Shown piece after piece: positions 1 to 11,985 of a stretch of 64,000 nucleotides of DNA. How positions within the stretch are numbered: position 1 is the stretch's first letter; each line of letters starts with the position of its first letter. The stretch is from Talpa occidentalis (lineage: Eukaryota > Chordata > Mammalia > Eulipotyphla > Talpidae): NCBI RefSeq assembly GCF_014898055.3, contig NW_023601543.1, positions 12,733,314 to 12,797,313 of the forward strand, written 5' to 3'. The notes beneath the pieces were generated by a model. That model made no database searches, was not told the origin of the DNA, and saw only the letters and a program-made list of their open reading frames with translations. Position numbers and translations under genes: made by a program.

Positions 1-1872
1 AGGGCAAGGAAACACTGCTAGAAACATGACACCGTCTCTGTGTGGGCTGGGTCTTGGAACAAAGAAATACAAGGCCAGGATTTTACTTCCTTATCTAGAA
101 CTGCCTTGCATTTGACTCTGCAAGTTTTAATTTTCTATTTTATGTGTGATTCATATAGCACGTCTGTTCTTTTTTCTAACACAACTGTAATTTCACTGAC
201 AGGATTCATGGAGGTATTAACTAAATTTGAATTCTCTGTAATATTGATAGCCAGGTGTTCCTTGGTAGTGACTGAAAGAAAAGTGTGTTATTTGAAAGAA
301 TAAATATAAGTTGCCTTGCACATTGCCTTGAGAAAAGGTATTGGGACCCAAATCTAGGCTCCTGATTTCCCTCCTCCTTTTCGCCAGGGTGCTAAATGCT
401 TTCCAACATCTCCTTCTTTGATACTCAGAGTTGCCACACAAAGCTGGTGAACAAGAATTGGTTCTGAGATGATTTGTCCCAGTTACAAAGCAGAAAACAT
501 TTACTAAAATAGGACCTTTCGATTTGTTTGGATCTGCAGTTTATTCTTAACTGAAATTAAGAGCTGTTGGTGATCGTCAAGACTCATAGCAAATAGTTTT
601 CACAACAGTTAGAAAGAAGGGAATAAAGTTCTCATGTTGTAAGGCTTAAGACCAAATTTGAAGGCTTTCAGGATCCTGGGATGGCAAATATTGGAGTGAA
701 TATGAATATATTAGGAACTCACATTCACATCATCATCTTCTACCTACTTAAGAAGACTGGGTGGGATGGGCAGGGTTTCTAATGTCCTCATTAACTACGA
801 GACCCTGTAGCTAGTTAAGTAATGCCCATTCTCAGTGGCAGTGGAATTATGCCATGTGAAATACTACCTCCCTCCAGATCTCTCTGCAGGGCAGAGGTGA
901 TTACAAGAAACCAGTGCCCCTGCAGTCATGCTGGGTATACCGAGACTAAGCCACAAGATGAAGTAATGTCCATTTCTGCTTTTGAAAAGTGGCTGGAGTG
1001 AAATCAGGATGTGAACTATTGCCAAGTGAAATATAATGCCCCAGAAAAAAAAAAGAGGAGATACTATAAACTTAAAATCATTACAAAACTGACCATCTGG
1101 GTTATATATTAAACCACAGTTCTCAATTTGTTATGGTTTGAGGAATGACTTCAGTACATGTGCCCTTCCCCCACCATCCTCAGTCTCAGGAAAGCATTCT
1201 AGGTTCGTAAATGTAGTTAGCAAAAAATTTGCCTTAACTTTGGTTTTGTTTAAAGAAAGTGCAAATCAATAGTTCCTTAGTAAAGGTACTTTGTTTGTTA
1301 ACCTTTTTGCATTTAGATTTACTATATGGTCTTGCATTGCTAATTCCACTTTAGCTGTGGGAAATACACCACTGTGTAGCCACAGGGCCATGAGATAAAT
1401 CAAATCAATGCAGAGTTGACAGTTGAAAAACCTCTCTGCCTGGATTCAGGAAACAAAGTTCTGTTCAACTCACTTTGGCATAACCTCAAGACATCAAAAT
1501 TCTGATATTTCCATGTTTTGAGACCACTGAGTGGTAGCCCTGTTTTGATAATCATTGCAAAGTATTTTTCTTAATTAGAGTAGGATTTGTTCAGGCAGAA
1601 AATCACATTTAGATGTTAACCTGGCTTTACCACCTCAGAACTACCCATTGTCTCTAACTGGAAAGGCAGCCTGGTGCTGGTTGGAGTCCAGCACACTGCT
1701 TGCTTTGGAAGTGCCTAATCCCAAACCTGGGATTCCAGTGGATTCTTCTTATGACTCTGGCTTTGAAACACTTCTGCTCTTTTTGATTTAGGAAAACGAT
1801 GGTACCACCCACCCGTATACAACTCAGCTACTTCAATAGAACTCTCAAGTCCTCTCCTAGCTCTCCTTTAAA
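1..1872. other. Unique non-coding DNA
   Basis: No repeat family, exon or RNA gene is recognised here. Reading frames are short (under 90 codons), lack recognisable domains and are explained by chance. The base composition is ordinary AT-leaning mammalian. Confidence 0.6.
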
Positions 1873-1885
1873 ACATATACTTTTA

Positions 1886-2130
1886 GGGGCCTCCCTGGGG
1901 GTTAAGTCTCAGCCACTGCAGCACGAATTTGATCCCGGGCCAGGAAGCTACCCACATGGTGCAGGAGATCTCTCCTGTCTTGCCCACTGCTCCCCTCAGC
2001 AGTGTATTTCAGTCAATCTGCCTGTTCTGCTCCCCACTCTGTCGCTGGTGAATCCTCTCACCCTCCTGCATCTCTGGCCTACACCCCAGCTCTTGCATGC
2101 ATACATAAATAAAATAAATCTTTTTAAAAA
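1886..2130 (+). mobile_element. tRNA-derived SINE, class I
   Basis: The copy starts with ggggcctccctggg and ends in an AAATAAAATAAATC tail. It is flanked by imperfect duplications of catatactttta (about 1874-1885 and 2133-2144). The A-box region is partly deleted: the head passes straight from ctccctggggg to ttaagtctcagcc. The B-box segment (cgaatttgatcccgg) is present but altered. Confidence 0.88.
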
Positions 2131-2866
2131 ACCATATACTTTTACTATATATCAAATTATATGCAAAATCCTTTTGCATATATAATTCACATACCATACA
2201 ATTCACTCATTTAATGATACAATCCAGTGGTTTTTAGTGTAGTCACAAAGTTTTCCATCCCAAACCAACAATTTTAGGATTTTTTCTAGTTCATGTTTGT
2301 TGTAGGTTCAATCATTAATTCATTTTATTGCTGAGTAGTATTTCACTGTATGGTGGACACCATTTTATATACGTCCATTCATTAGTGGATTGACATTTAA
2401 GATGTTTCTACTTTTTGACTATTGTGAATAATGCTGCTGTGAACATTTATGTACAGTTCTTTGTATGGACATATACCTTCATTTCTCTTGGGTATATTCC
2501 TTGGAGTTGAATTGCTGGATCATATGGTAACTGTGTTTAATCCTTTGAAGGGTTTCCTCACTGTTTTCCAAAGTGGCTGCACTATTTTCTGTCACCTCCA
2601 GTAATGCATGAAGTTTCTAATTTCTCAACATACTCACCTTGCTATTATTGCTCTTTATCGTCATAGCCTTTCTAATGGGTGTGAAGTGGTAGCTCAGTAA
2701 TTTTGACCTGTATTTCCTAATGACTAATTACACTGATCATATTTTCATCTGCTTATAGGTCATTTGTGTGGCCTTTGAGGAATGCCTATTCCAAATATTT
2801 GCTCATTGTTAAATTGGATTATTTGACTTTCTAATATTGGGCTGTAACAGTTTTTTACGTATTTTA

Positions 2867-2994
2867 TTTTTATTTTTATTTTTTATTTTTATTTTTTTGT
2901 GGGACCCTCGCCGGCGGCCGGGGAACGAACTGGCGCTGCAAAGGCTGCTGCCTTGCAGCCTCGCGCTCAACCGCTGCGCTACCAGGGGAGGCCC
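2867..2994 (-). mobile_element. Short tRNA-head-only SINE copy
   Basis: Only the tRNA-like head (about 90 bp, class II/III-like, with agcggttgagcgc in the sense orientation) is present. A (TTTTTA)n tract follows directly, so the usual 170-bp distal body is missing. It is bounded by a 15-bp duplication, tttttacgtatttta, at 2852-2866 and 2995-3009. It is therefore an independent insertion and not a deleted full copy. Confidence 0.85.
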
Positions 2995-3201
2995 TTTTTA
3001 CGTATTTTAGATACAAACCTCTTTGTAAAGCATTTTTCCTTTCCTGTAATTATCTTTTCATTTTCTTAATGGTGTTCTTTGCAGTACAAAAGATTTAAAA
3101 TCTGCTCATATCCAGTTTATCTACTTTTTTTTGTTTGTGTTTTTCATGTCTTATCTAAGAAGCCATTGCCTAATCAAAGTCACAAGGATCTATAGCTACT
3201 T

Positions 3202-3480
3202 ATTCTTTTTTAATTTTTTTTAAAGATTTATTTATTTATGCATACAAGGGCTGGGGTTTGGGCCAGACATCTGGGGGGTGAGAGAATTCACCAGAGATAG
3301 AGTGGGGAACAGAACAGGCAGACTGAAATACACTGCTGAGGGGAGCAGCGGGCAAGCCAGGAGAGGTCTGCTGTGCCATGTGGGTTGCTCTCTGGCTGGC
3401 CGGGGATTGAACTCGAACTGCAGAGGCTGCAAATTGCTTCATAGTGCGGTGCTTAACCCCTTGCGCCACCAGGGAGGCCT
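3202..3480 (-). mobile_element. tRNA-derived SINE, class I
   Basis: Full-length antisense copy from a T-rich tail (aaagatttatttatttatgcataca) to ccaccagggaggcc. It sits in the old L1, with tatagctactt repeated at 3191-3201 and 3481-3491. Both strands show about 70-85 codon open frames inside it; they are fortuitous. Confidence 0.92.
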
Positions 3481-3660
3481 TATAGCTACTTTTTCCTGTA
3501 CGAGTTTTATACTTTACCTTTTACATTTTTGCCTTTGATTCATTTTAAGTTAATTTCTTTATACTGTGTGAAGTAGTAGTTTGAGTTCATTCTTTTGCAT
3601 GTGCAGGTTGCCTTGACCCAGAATCATTTGTTGAAATGGCTGTGATTGGCACTTCCTTGT

Positions 3661-4140
3661 ACTGCAGCGAGTGATCTTACTCTGGTGACTTCTGGCAGAA
3701 TCAACATGGGGTTGAAGGGAGGTAACTTTGGTGATGGCAGCACAATGATCATACTCCAGGTCTTCACCTGGGATGACCTGTTCCTCCTCAACAATGTTAT
3801 CTTGGAAGGCAGCCATGCTCACCGCTATGCCACCAACACAACAACATTGTTCCAGAGGCATGTAATGGAGACTTAATGGATCACATTTTGTGTAAAGCAG
3901 AAGACTCAGTATGTTGGGGAGAATGGCATAGGCATGTCACTGCTCTGTGTTACCCTACGACTCTGATGCCTTAGTTTGGCTGCTGAACTTAGAGAGTTGT
4001 TCAGAAAGGGAGTTCCTTAGTAATTTACTAGGAATCCTAGTCAGCACAGTAAAGCAAGTAAAAGATTTGAGAATTAGAAAGAAAGATACAAGATTATTGT
4101 TTTCACAGATATGATTTAGAAATAGAAATCATGTGTGTTT
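3661..4140. other. Unique non-coding DNA
   Basis: Follows the 5' end of the antisense L1. Opposed reading frames of 76 and 100 codons near 3559-3876 have no recognisable family match. No repeat is identified. Confidence 0.5.
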
Positions 4141-4144
4141 CAAA

Positions 4145-4500
4145 TAAACATTTATAATGAATAAAAGTTAAGCAAAGTCGTTGGGTATCAAGTCAGTATA
4201 AAAACCAGTGACATTTCTACACATAAACAATGATTTAAAAAATGCCATTGGCATAGCATCACAAGACATAAGATGCTTAGGAAAAGTTTAACAAAACCTG
4301 TGCAAGACTTTGCTGAAGTTTATAAAACTTTATTGAGAGACGTTAAAGATGACCAATCTAAACGAGGAGCTAAACTACATATATGGATGTAGGTTTTGAA
4401 ATATTAGGGTGCAAGCAGTCATCTTTTTTATTCTATCTCTGAATCATATGCAGTATGTATATTATAAACCAGTGCTACCTCAAAAAATATAAAATTAAAC
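4145..4500 (+). mobile_element. Old L1 ORF2 fragment, sense
   Basis: Text such as gtatcaagtcagtataaaaa, tttctacacataaacaatga and aatgccattggcatagcatc matches the L1 ORF2 stretch downstream of the reverse transcriptase. The right end (accagtgctacctcaaaaaa) resembles an L1 3' end, so an internal deletion probably joins two parts. Heavily diverged and non-coding. Confidence 0.7.
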
Positions 4501-4509
4501 AAATAAATA

Positions 4510-5975
4510 TTATGTTCCTTCAAAGTTTCAGACTTAGCTCTTTCATGTCATCTTTCTTGATGGATCACATCCTTCAGTTCATGGAGGAGTCACTTCAGTT
4601 ATGACAATAAAACAATTCCTTTTCTAATGAGGCTAGAAAAATGAGGAGCCATTTTATTTAATAAAATAAGAATTCCTTTTCTCTACATGGTTAGATTAAT
4701 GAACACATCTTAAAATAAGATAATGCAATAGCTACTTTCTTCTTGGTGGCATACTCGCGGTACTAAATTTAAGTGACAGTAAAAGGTAATGGGTTAGAGG
4801 AGGGAAATTGTAATTACTTAGTTTATTGGAGTAGTGAAACCCAAGGGATCAGTGATAGAATTTGAATTGAGTGACAAGAAGAAGGTTTTACAGGTAAAAC
4901 AGAGTCGAGCTCACTTGAAGTGAAATTAAAAAGTATATATTCATTTAGTTTTCTTGGCAATGTTCTGCCTCTCACATTAAACTGGATTTCCTGTCCTTTA
5001 GCCTCTCATGTTATCCCTTTGGAAACAGTATCATCTTTTTAAATGAAGTATGTGACTTTCCTCTTAATCTTTTCCATCACAAAAATAGGTGTATTTTTTT
5101 CTTGAAACTTGAAAGCTGTTGTGACACCCTAGTGTCAAAATGGACTTCTCAAGCACAACCTGTGAGTCCCACTAAAACACTCCAGAACAGCCATATTAAG
5201 AGAATCCCCAGGCACTTAACTCAAGAACCTAGATCAATGGTGATTTCTGCATGAAGCACCTACAATGAGTTTGAAAGAAACACTAGATTTGGAATTTAAA
5301 GGCCTGGGTTCTTGGCCTGTCTGTGTCTTTTACTCTTTGAATATTAGTGTTAAGACTAGTTAGCAAACAGACCTACTTGTGTGACTATAGTAAATGGACA
5401 CTCTCTCTTGTGGTAGTTGATAGACCCTCATCATACCTTGCTACTATGCCCCATCCTTCCTCACTGCCATTCAGCCCCTGTGTGACTTCATATGCTATTT
5501 ATTTGGCATAGGAGCATGCACCTTGAGCCTTTGCTTCAGTCCTCTCAAAGCACTACGCCAGTGGCGCACATTGAGAGATGATCGAGGAACTACTTGCCCA
5601 TAACTTTGCATGCACAAATTCTCTGAGCCATCTGGTCCCCTCATCTCACTAGAACAATTGCACTGTGCTCCTTCTCGTTTTCTTCCATTTACACCTGTAG
5701 AGAGTTCTCTAGTTTACTAAGCACTGACGTATGACAGTTGCTAAGACGTAGTAAAAATCTTAGAAGGAACATTCAGTATAGTTTATTGAGAGATTACCCT
5801 ACTCAGGCACAATCACCATTTGAAAGGCAGAAGGAGCTGAGGAAGAGCCCTCAGAGAGAGGAGGGATTGGCTGAAGGTCACGTGCTAGCACAGGTTAGTT
5901 TCATCTCAGGATCATGGTCCTCACTGTACCACAAGTCTCTGCCTTACAGGCCCTGATATGTCTTCCGTGGGCGTC
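4510..5975. other. Unique non-coding DNA
   Basis: No confident repeat. The part near 5820-5960 (ggctgaaggtcacgtgctagcacagg) faintly resembles an antisense MIR core, too weak to call separately. No exon is recognised. Confidence 0.5.
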
Positions 5976-5977
5976 AG

Positions 5978-6110
5978 GGCTTCTCAAATGTGTTCACATG
6001 CACCCCTGGATTCTTATCACATGCACATCTGACTCAGCCCCTCTGGGGTGAGGCCTGGGTTTCTTTGTTTCTACCAAATTTTCAAGTGATGCCTGGGCGG
6101 CAGATCCAGG
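5978..6110. mobile_element. MER20-like hAT remnant
   Basis: The order gggcttctcaaatgtg, then tctgactcagcccctctgggg, then tgaggcctgggtttc and caagtgatgcctgg parallels MER20, a non-autonomous hAT-Charlie element (cagtggttctcaaa...tctggggtggggcc...). Both ends are degraded. Confidence 0.5.
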
Positions 6111-6287
6111 CACCACTTACCCTCCCACTCTCCAGTTTTAAAAGGATGTTTATTAGAAAAAGGAGAAAACAGACCTACATGGTCACAGGAGGGCAGGTGC
6201 GCTCTCCATGGGCCACATTTTGATTAGCATGAGTGTCCACTATCAGAAATAGAAGGGGTGTCAAGACTATTACAGCCTGATTGGGCT

Positions 6288-6559
6288 TTTTTTTTTTTAA
6301 GGATTTATTTATTTATGCATACAAGAACTGGGGTACAGGCCAGAGGTGCGGAGGGGTGAGAGGATTCACCAGAGACAGAGCGGGGAGCAGAATAGGCGGA
6401 TGTACTGAGATACACTGCTGAGGGGAGCAGCAGGTGAGATAGGAGAGAGGTCTGCTGTGCCATGTGGGTAGCTCCTTGGCTGGGGAACGAACTCGGGCTG
6501 CAGTAGCTGCAGATAGCTTCAGAGTGCTGTGCTTAACCCCTTGCACCACCAGGGAGGCC
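6288..6559 (-). mobile_element. tRNA-derived SINE, class I
   Basis: Full-length antisense copy. The target site is duplicated with one mismatch: cctgattgggct at 6276-6287 and cctgattaggct at 6559-6570. The T-rich tail is T11 followed by aaggatttatttatttatgcat. Confidence 0.92.
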
Positions 6560-6799
6560 CTGATTAGGCTTTTTTTTTTTTTTTAACAGAAATATTGTTG
6601 AAGTGATATTGCAGGATAAAATGTTCTTTTTGATTTAAAGCCTATGTTGGATATGAGGTAACATCCATTGACAAAACATTTTGATAAACAAAATGTTTGT
6701 GAAAGTTTAAATTGGGGGAAGATACGGGTTTGGAACATTTTTATGCTACTTGTTAAATTCAGCTGGTCGTTGGTGACATTCTAAGCAGGGGCCTTTGAA

Positions 6800-6950
6800 T
6801 ATGTTTCAGGAAGTTTTTATACTTTTTCTGCCCGAGGTGACATACAGAATCATTCATGTATGTGCATTTTTTGAGCGAAGAAAATGCTTGTCACATTCTG
6901 TTTGGACCCAGGGGCCTGTGAAATCGGTTAAGAACCACTGTGCCAGCAGT
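6800..6950. mobile_element. hAT-type DNA transposon relic
   Basis: The segment has gtatgtgcattttttgagcgaa, then ggacccaggggcctgtgaaa, and closes with cggttaagaaccactgtgcc. This is the usual 'ttaagaaccactg' terminal repeat of a mammalian non-autonomous hAT family. The element at 41610 appears to belong to the same family. Confidence 0.5.
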
Positions 6951-7596
6951 ACGTGCACTTGCTCAAATGGTTCTGGAACTTCGCTATCACCAGAGCCTTG
7001 ACCAAGAAGGGTACATAGTAATATATGTAGTTTACTTGTATCAGATGCTGTGAGTTCCTACGCTTCTGACTACATAATTGAAGCCCTTTGAAAATGCCAG
7101 CAGATAGCTATAATTAGGTAAAAATAAATGCGCTAGACCCTTTAGATAACTTTCCCGATGACTGTCGGCCAGAGCCGGGGCAGAACTACATTCCCTGATT
7201 TCCATCCTGTTGCAAGTCCACGACCTTCAGCTTCCCTCCTCTGCCCTTGTGTTGTCACTGAGCTGCACGGGTAACATCCTCAGCCAAAAACAGGAAGGTG
7301 CAAGTGAGGCTCATCAGGACTTCTCTAGGTCTCTGCGATTTCAGCATCTGTAACCACACAATGATCTTCATCTGTATTTGAGTATTAGTAACAGGAAGTA
7401 ATTACAGAATTTAAAAAGCACAGGTAATCGGTACCTATGAGCTTGAGGTACACCACCCATTCTAATGATTGAACCTGGAAACAGCTCTGGTTCTGATAAT
7501 GACCTTGATATACCTACATGTACAACCGATACTCATACGTTTTCACTTTCCTGTATTTTTCATAAAGCTGATTGGATTTTTCCAAGAGCCCTTGGG
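6951..7596. other. Unique non-coding DNA
   Basis: No repeat or exon recognised. A few isolated CpGs near 7140-7220 do not form an island. Confidence 0.5.
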
Positions 7597-7822
7597 AGCT
7601 GTGGCTCTTGGAGTCAGACTGTATGAAATCGAATCCCAGTTCGTCTGCCTAATAGCTGTGTGACTTTGGATGTGTTAATTGTCCCCTCCAAAGCCATAGT
7701 TTCTTCTTCCTGCAACAGAATGATGATGGTAACAATGACAGTACTGATTTAATAAAGTTGTTTTGAGGATTAAATGGAATAATCTCTGTAAATCATATAC
7801 CCAATGCTGGGCACATAGTATG
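7597..7822 (+). mobile_element. MIR SINE relic
   Basis: Follows the MIR consensus closely: tggagtcagactgtatgaaatcgaatccc, then tagctgtgtgactttgga, then gttttgaggattaaatggaat and tgctgggcacatagta. Near full length and sense. Confidence 0.85.
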
Positions 7823-7974
7823 AAGACAACCTTGACACTTTAACTTAATGGAAGGAAAATTAAATTTCTTTGTGTTCTCTACCATCTTCTTTCTTTCACC
7901 TTCCACCCACCTGTTTCCACATCGATGAATCATCTTTGTGTTCCAGCCTATTGCAGTCCGGTACTGATTAGCAC

Positions 7975-8330
7975 ATATTTTAATTTTTTTCAGATTTTTT
8001 GAAATATGGATGTATCACACTGTGTGAGCTAAAGTTGTACAACACGATGATTGACATATAGATATACTAAGAGATGATTACCACACTAGAAGGTTAGATA
8101 CCGTGTGTATCGCCTCACAGAGTTTTGTGGTTGTGGTTGTTGTTGTTGTTTTGTACTGAGAACATTAGGATCTCTTCTCTCAGCAGCTTCAAGCATCTAA
8201 TACAGCATTGTCAGCTCTAGTCCCCATGCTGTGCCTGCATTTGATCTGCTTTTTGTGTGTGATTCCACTCTGAAGATCTATCGCTGACCCCATTCATTTC
8301 TGGATCCACCCACCCTTTCCTCTCGCCCCA
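7975..8330 (-). mobile_element. Old L1 3' region, antisense
   Basis: Matches the antisense 3' UTR of L1M elements through aagttgtacaacacgatg, gatgattaccacactag, atcgcctcacagag, acattaggatctcttctctc and agtccccatgctgtgc. A (GTT)n expansion lies at about 8128-8150. Confidence 0.75.
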
Positions 8331-8369
8331 CTGAATCTGTTTTTGATAACTTTAGGGCTCAATGATTTT

Positions 8370-8667
8370 TTTAAAATTTTATATATTTTTTACATCATTT
8401 TTCATTTTTGTACAATGTACGCATTTTCATCTTGGTTATAATCCCCATACAGTTCCCACCCCCCTTCTTTTAATCCTACTCCCTTCTCCAACCCCCCTCC
8501 GCTCCTTCCCCTCTGTAGTGTGTCTCTGGTTCATAGTTGTTTGTTGATTTTGATATTTTTTTTCTTATAGTTATTCTTTTTCCTGGTCCCTTATTTAGGT
8601 TTTCTAGATTCCTGCTATGAGTGAGACCCTCGGTATTTTTCTTCTTCTTTCTGGCTTATTTCACTGC
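8370..8667 (-). mobile_element. 5'-truncated young L1, antisense
   Basis: Short L1 3' end running from poly(T)-rich sequence at 8370 to ggcttatttcactgc at 8667. It is bracketed by an exact 15-bp duplication, gggctcaatgatttt, at 8355-8369 and 8668-8682. It is the same L1 lineage as the copies at 31.8, 39.5 and 41.7-42.6 kb, sharing (in antisense) tctggttcatagttgtttg and tttcctggtcccttatttag. Confidence 0.93.
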
Positions 8668-8926
8668 GGGCTCAATGATTTTCAAGCCGTTGCCTTAGAC
8701 TCAGTCCAAAGCCCCTCCTTGCTTTAACCGGCACCTTCCTTTGCGTTCAAGCACTCAAAAATTTGATGAAATGATTCTTTACTAAATTTACAACTGTTTT
8801 CTCAAATTAAATTACTCTTTACCACATTTATTTTAATTCTGGGAAACAGGAAGGTGGAAGGATGCACTAGGAGAAATGAGGGGAAGAAGGTATGCTTGAC
8901 AGGAAGAATTACATCAGTGATTACTT

Positions 8927-9192
8927 TTTTTTAAGATTTATTTATTTATTTATACAAGAACTGGGGTACAGGCCAGAGGTAGGGGGGGTGAGAGGATTCA
9001 CCAGAGACAGAGTGGGGAGCAGAACAGGTGGATCCACTGAAATACACTGCTGAGGGGAGCAGCGAGCGAGTCAGGAGAGGTCTGCTGTGCCATGTGGGTA
9101 GCTCCCTGCCCGGGGATCGAACTTGTGCTGCAGTGACTGCGGACAGCTTCATAGGTTGCATCTTAACCCCTTGCGCCACCAGGGAGGCCCAT
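8927..9192 (-). mobile_element. tRNA-derived SINE, class I
   Basis: Antisense full-length copy with target duplication atcagtgattactt (8913-8926) and atcagtgactactt (9193-9206), one mismatch. The head has lost a few bases (cttcataggttgcatcttaacc), a variant shared with the copies at 22253, 41288 and 39284. Confidence 0.92.
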
Positions 9193-9206
9193 ATCAGTGA
9201 CTACTT

Positions 9207-10925
9207 GTTAGCCTTTGTGATGAAGTGGGAAAACCTGAAGAGGTTTTGACCACACTCCGAGTGCCCCAGCATACTTGGGCACAAGTCACCTGACCCTTGC
9301 TCTGCAGGGAGTCCTGGTGTTAGGTACAAGATTGGATTAAAGTACCCCCTGAATTCCAGCTCGGTGTGCCTTTTGGAGTACTGTGTGCCAACAGGCAAGA
9401 ACAAGTGGTAGAGGGAAAGCACTAGAGAGCAGTAGTGAAAATTGTAGATGGAGAGAGTTTCACGACCCCACAGGGTTTCCAGCTTCTTCGTTGATTGTCT
9501 GCCCATTCGTCAGGGCTCTGCTACAGCACAGAAAGTGATTCATCAGTTTGTATTTCCAGGCCCAGAACAGAAGCTTGTACTAAGAAGGTATTCAACTGAT
9601 ACGTAATGGAGGAAAATAAATTGAAGTGAAAATGGTATAAGTTTCTTCTACCTTGAAAATTCACATACCACTGATTTCAGTCATAACAGCTCTGGCTAAG
9701 CCTCCTGGAGGGAACCCTCCCCCTCTTTGTTTAACCACCTCTTTGTGGTTGAATAGTATAGGTTTTCAATCAAATCCTGGGAGGGTGTCGATTTCCTGTT
9801 GTTATTTACCAGGATGTGATAGGATTTCAAATAAGACCGGAACAATATGTTTCCAAGAGTTGAGATATAGCCACACTTTCTATGTATACACAGTGCTCTG
9901 GAAATGTGTTACTCTTTACAACATTGCATTCTTCTTTATCATACCCAGGATTTCTTCATGGGGTGGCTAGTAGGGACCAGGTGGGGGGCATTTCGAAGCT
10001 CAGCTTGCCTTAGCCGGACTCAAGTTACTAGGTGGAATTCCTCAGGATCTTAGTTAGCCCTTGCACTATCAGCAAGGTTTAAGCCTTGACCTTAAGACTC
10101 ACTATTTTCTTGCTTAGGGAGAAGAGGTCAAAGGCCCTTGAAGGGGGGGTAGGAGTGTATTGCAGCTTGCTGATATGGATGTTAATTCCTTAAATGCTTA
10201 TGTATAGTAATTCTCATGACTCCTACTAACTTTTATCAAGCAATCTGTTTGGGGAGCTTAAAACAACTGGGGCCTTGCTGGCTTTGGTGAATTTTATTTA
10301 ATTCTTTTTTATGACATTCTTCATCTTGGAAATGGGGTTTTCAAATACTACTTTCTCAGGTATCATTACTGATTTTCTGGTTTTTATTTCAGGATGGGGA
10401 CTGGCTCAGACTGTCAGGGAAACATTTTGTCGTGTTCTGTATTAAAGTCGTAATATCCAAGAAAATTGTCTGACGTGTGTGGTATCTAAGATATGGTACC
10501 TTTTGAAAATGTTCCAGATTTTGACAATGTGATGAGTTTATTGTCCTTGATTTGTATTCCAAATGATCTTATTTTCTTTACATTAATATTTTGTGCAATC
10601 ATTGCAGTTCTGTTTTGTTTTCTTATGTCTGTTTGAAGCAATTCGTTGGCCTAGGTTATCATTCACCACCTTCAAGCATTAAAAAAAGCAAATACATTTT
10701 TTGTGGAGCAGAGAATCCCTCTTCATGTTAAAATTCACATTGAACATGAACTGAACCAGGCATTACAACTTTGGTAGCAGCAGTAATTTAACAAGTGCTT
10801 ACTTGTTGGAGGAACACATCTTGCTGGAAGGAGTTTTATATCCTCTCCCCCAAATGACTAGCCGCCTCCCCCCATTCTACAAATTTTCTTACTCCTGTGG
10901 TTCTGTTCTCTTGGAAAGTCATTCA
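9207..10925. other. Unique non-coding DNA
   Basis: No repeat is recognised apart from T-rich runs. Frames of about 100 codons at 9201-9506 (minus) and 9653-9970 (plus) have no recognisable family features. Confidence 0.5.
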
Positions 10926-11012
10926 GTTCCATCTTGTACTTGATCTTCAAGGCTACCTCCTTCAAGAAGCCTCTCCAAGTCCTCTCCCTTCACTTTTGGA
11001 ATGAATGGCTTT
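10926..11012 (+). mobile_element. LINE-2 3' end remnant
   Basis: The phrase gatcttcaaggctacctccttcaagaagcctctcc is the conserved L2 3' terminal motif (caaatgccacctcctccaggaagcctt type). Only this core is recognisable. Confidence 0.6.
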
Positions 11013-11307
11013 GTCACTGTTGGTATTAGGGGTTTTCATCGACAGCCTTTCTTTCCTGTCTCACCTAGGTGTAGCTTGCTGTGCAGTGCTGCGAGCTCCT
11101 AGCCGCTGCTCCCTTTAGTCTGGCATGGGGCTTGAGAAGAGTGACGTATGCAGTTTGGATCTGGACCCCATAGTACCTTACAGGTTGCCTGGTGCATGCA
11201 TGTGTGCTGTATGAGCCACCTGAGCTGACTGAACTTTGAAGGAGCACTGACTGAGTCAAAGTGGCCCAGGTGAGATAAGATCTGACCCACAGGTGGCCAG
11301 GACTGAA

Positions 11308-11465
11308 GGCTTAGAGTCAGAGGGTTTGATTTCAGCCCCAGCTCTGCTGTTGTGCTTCCGTGACTTGACTTTTCTAACCTCAGTTTCCTCATTTGCTACC
11401 TGATAAGTATGAGTAATACCCAACATATGTAACTTGAAAAGGTGCCGTGGGGATTAAAAGAGCAA
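11308..11465 (+). mobile_element. MIR SINE relic
   Basis: Shows MIR order: gagtcagagggtttgatttcagcccc, then ctcagtttcctcatttgc, then ggtgccgtggggattaaaagagc. Diverged and sense-oriented. Confidence 0.75.
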
Positions 11466-11539
11466 ATATGTATAAACCTTCTAGAAACTCTAACTGTAAG
11501 TCCATGTGGGAAATGTCCATTTTTAGAGCCTGGTTGTTC

Positions 11540-11985
11540 TTTATCTGTAAGATGGAGATGTGAATACCTGCCTTCCTTATGGGGTTGCTGTGGGGATTGA
11601 GTAAGACAACGCTGTGCAAGTACTTAGCAAATAGATGTTTTTTTTTTTTTTTTTTTTTTATAGAGGCATGTTTTATTTATTTATTTGTTTGTTTGTTTTT
11701 GGTTTATACATGCACTGGGTACAGTCAGAAGCGCGGGAGGGTGAGAGAATTCACCAGAGCCAGAGCGGGGAGCAGAGCAGGCAGAGGGACCGAAGGACAC
11801 TGCTGAGGGGAGCAGCGGGCGGCAGGAGAGGTCTGCGCGCCATGTGGGACCCTCCTCCAGTGGCCGGGGAGCAGCCGGGGATCAAACCGGCGCCGCAGAG
11901 GCCGCGGGCAGCTTCGCAACCCAGCGCTCAACCGCTGCGCCACCGGGGAGGCCCTTAGCAAATAGATGTTTAATGAATGTTGCCT
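11540..11985 (+). mobile_element. MIR relic split by a class III SINE
   Basis: The left part (ttctttatctgtaagatggagat...gttgctgtggggattgagtaa...agtacttagcaaatagatgttt) and the right part after 11953 (aatgaatg) are one MIR 3' half. The SINE at 11641-11953 inserted at its end. Confidence 0.75.
11641..11953 (-). mobile_element. tRNA-derived SINE, class III (young)
   Basis: Antisense full-length copy opening with T-run, then tatagaggcatgttttattt, the class III 3' end. An exact 18-bp target duplication, cttagcaaatagatgttt, lies at 11623-11640 and 11954-11971. CpG sites in the head (gcgccgcagaggccgcgggc) are largely intact. Confidence 0.95.

Larger units (their letters stand above)
2180..3660 (-). 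mobile_element. Old L1 fragment, antisense, with two nested SINEs
   Basis: The antisense L1 landmarks occur in order: attcacataccat, agtggtttttagt, tggatcatatggtaa, ccaaagtggctgcac, and at the far end cagaatcatttgttgaaa. This is the ORF2 3' portion plus 3' UTR of a diverged L1M-type element. SINEs at 2867-2994 and 3202-3480 interrupt it. No reading frame survives. Confidence 0.85.

Noticed and set aside
816..1040. A local duplication suggested by taatgcccattct / taatgtccatttct and shared tgtgaaata / agtgaaata text
   Set aside because: Matches are short and separated by unequal gaps; could be chance in AT-rich DNA.
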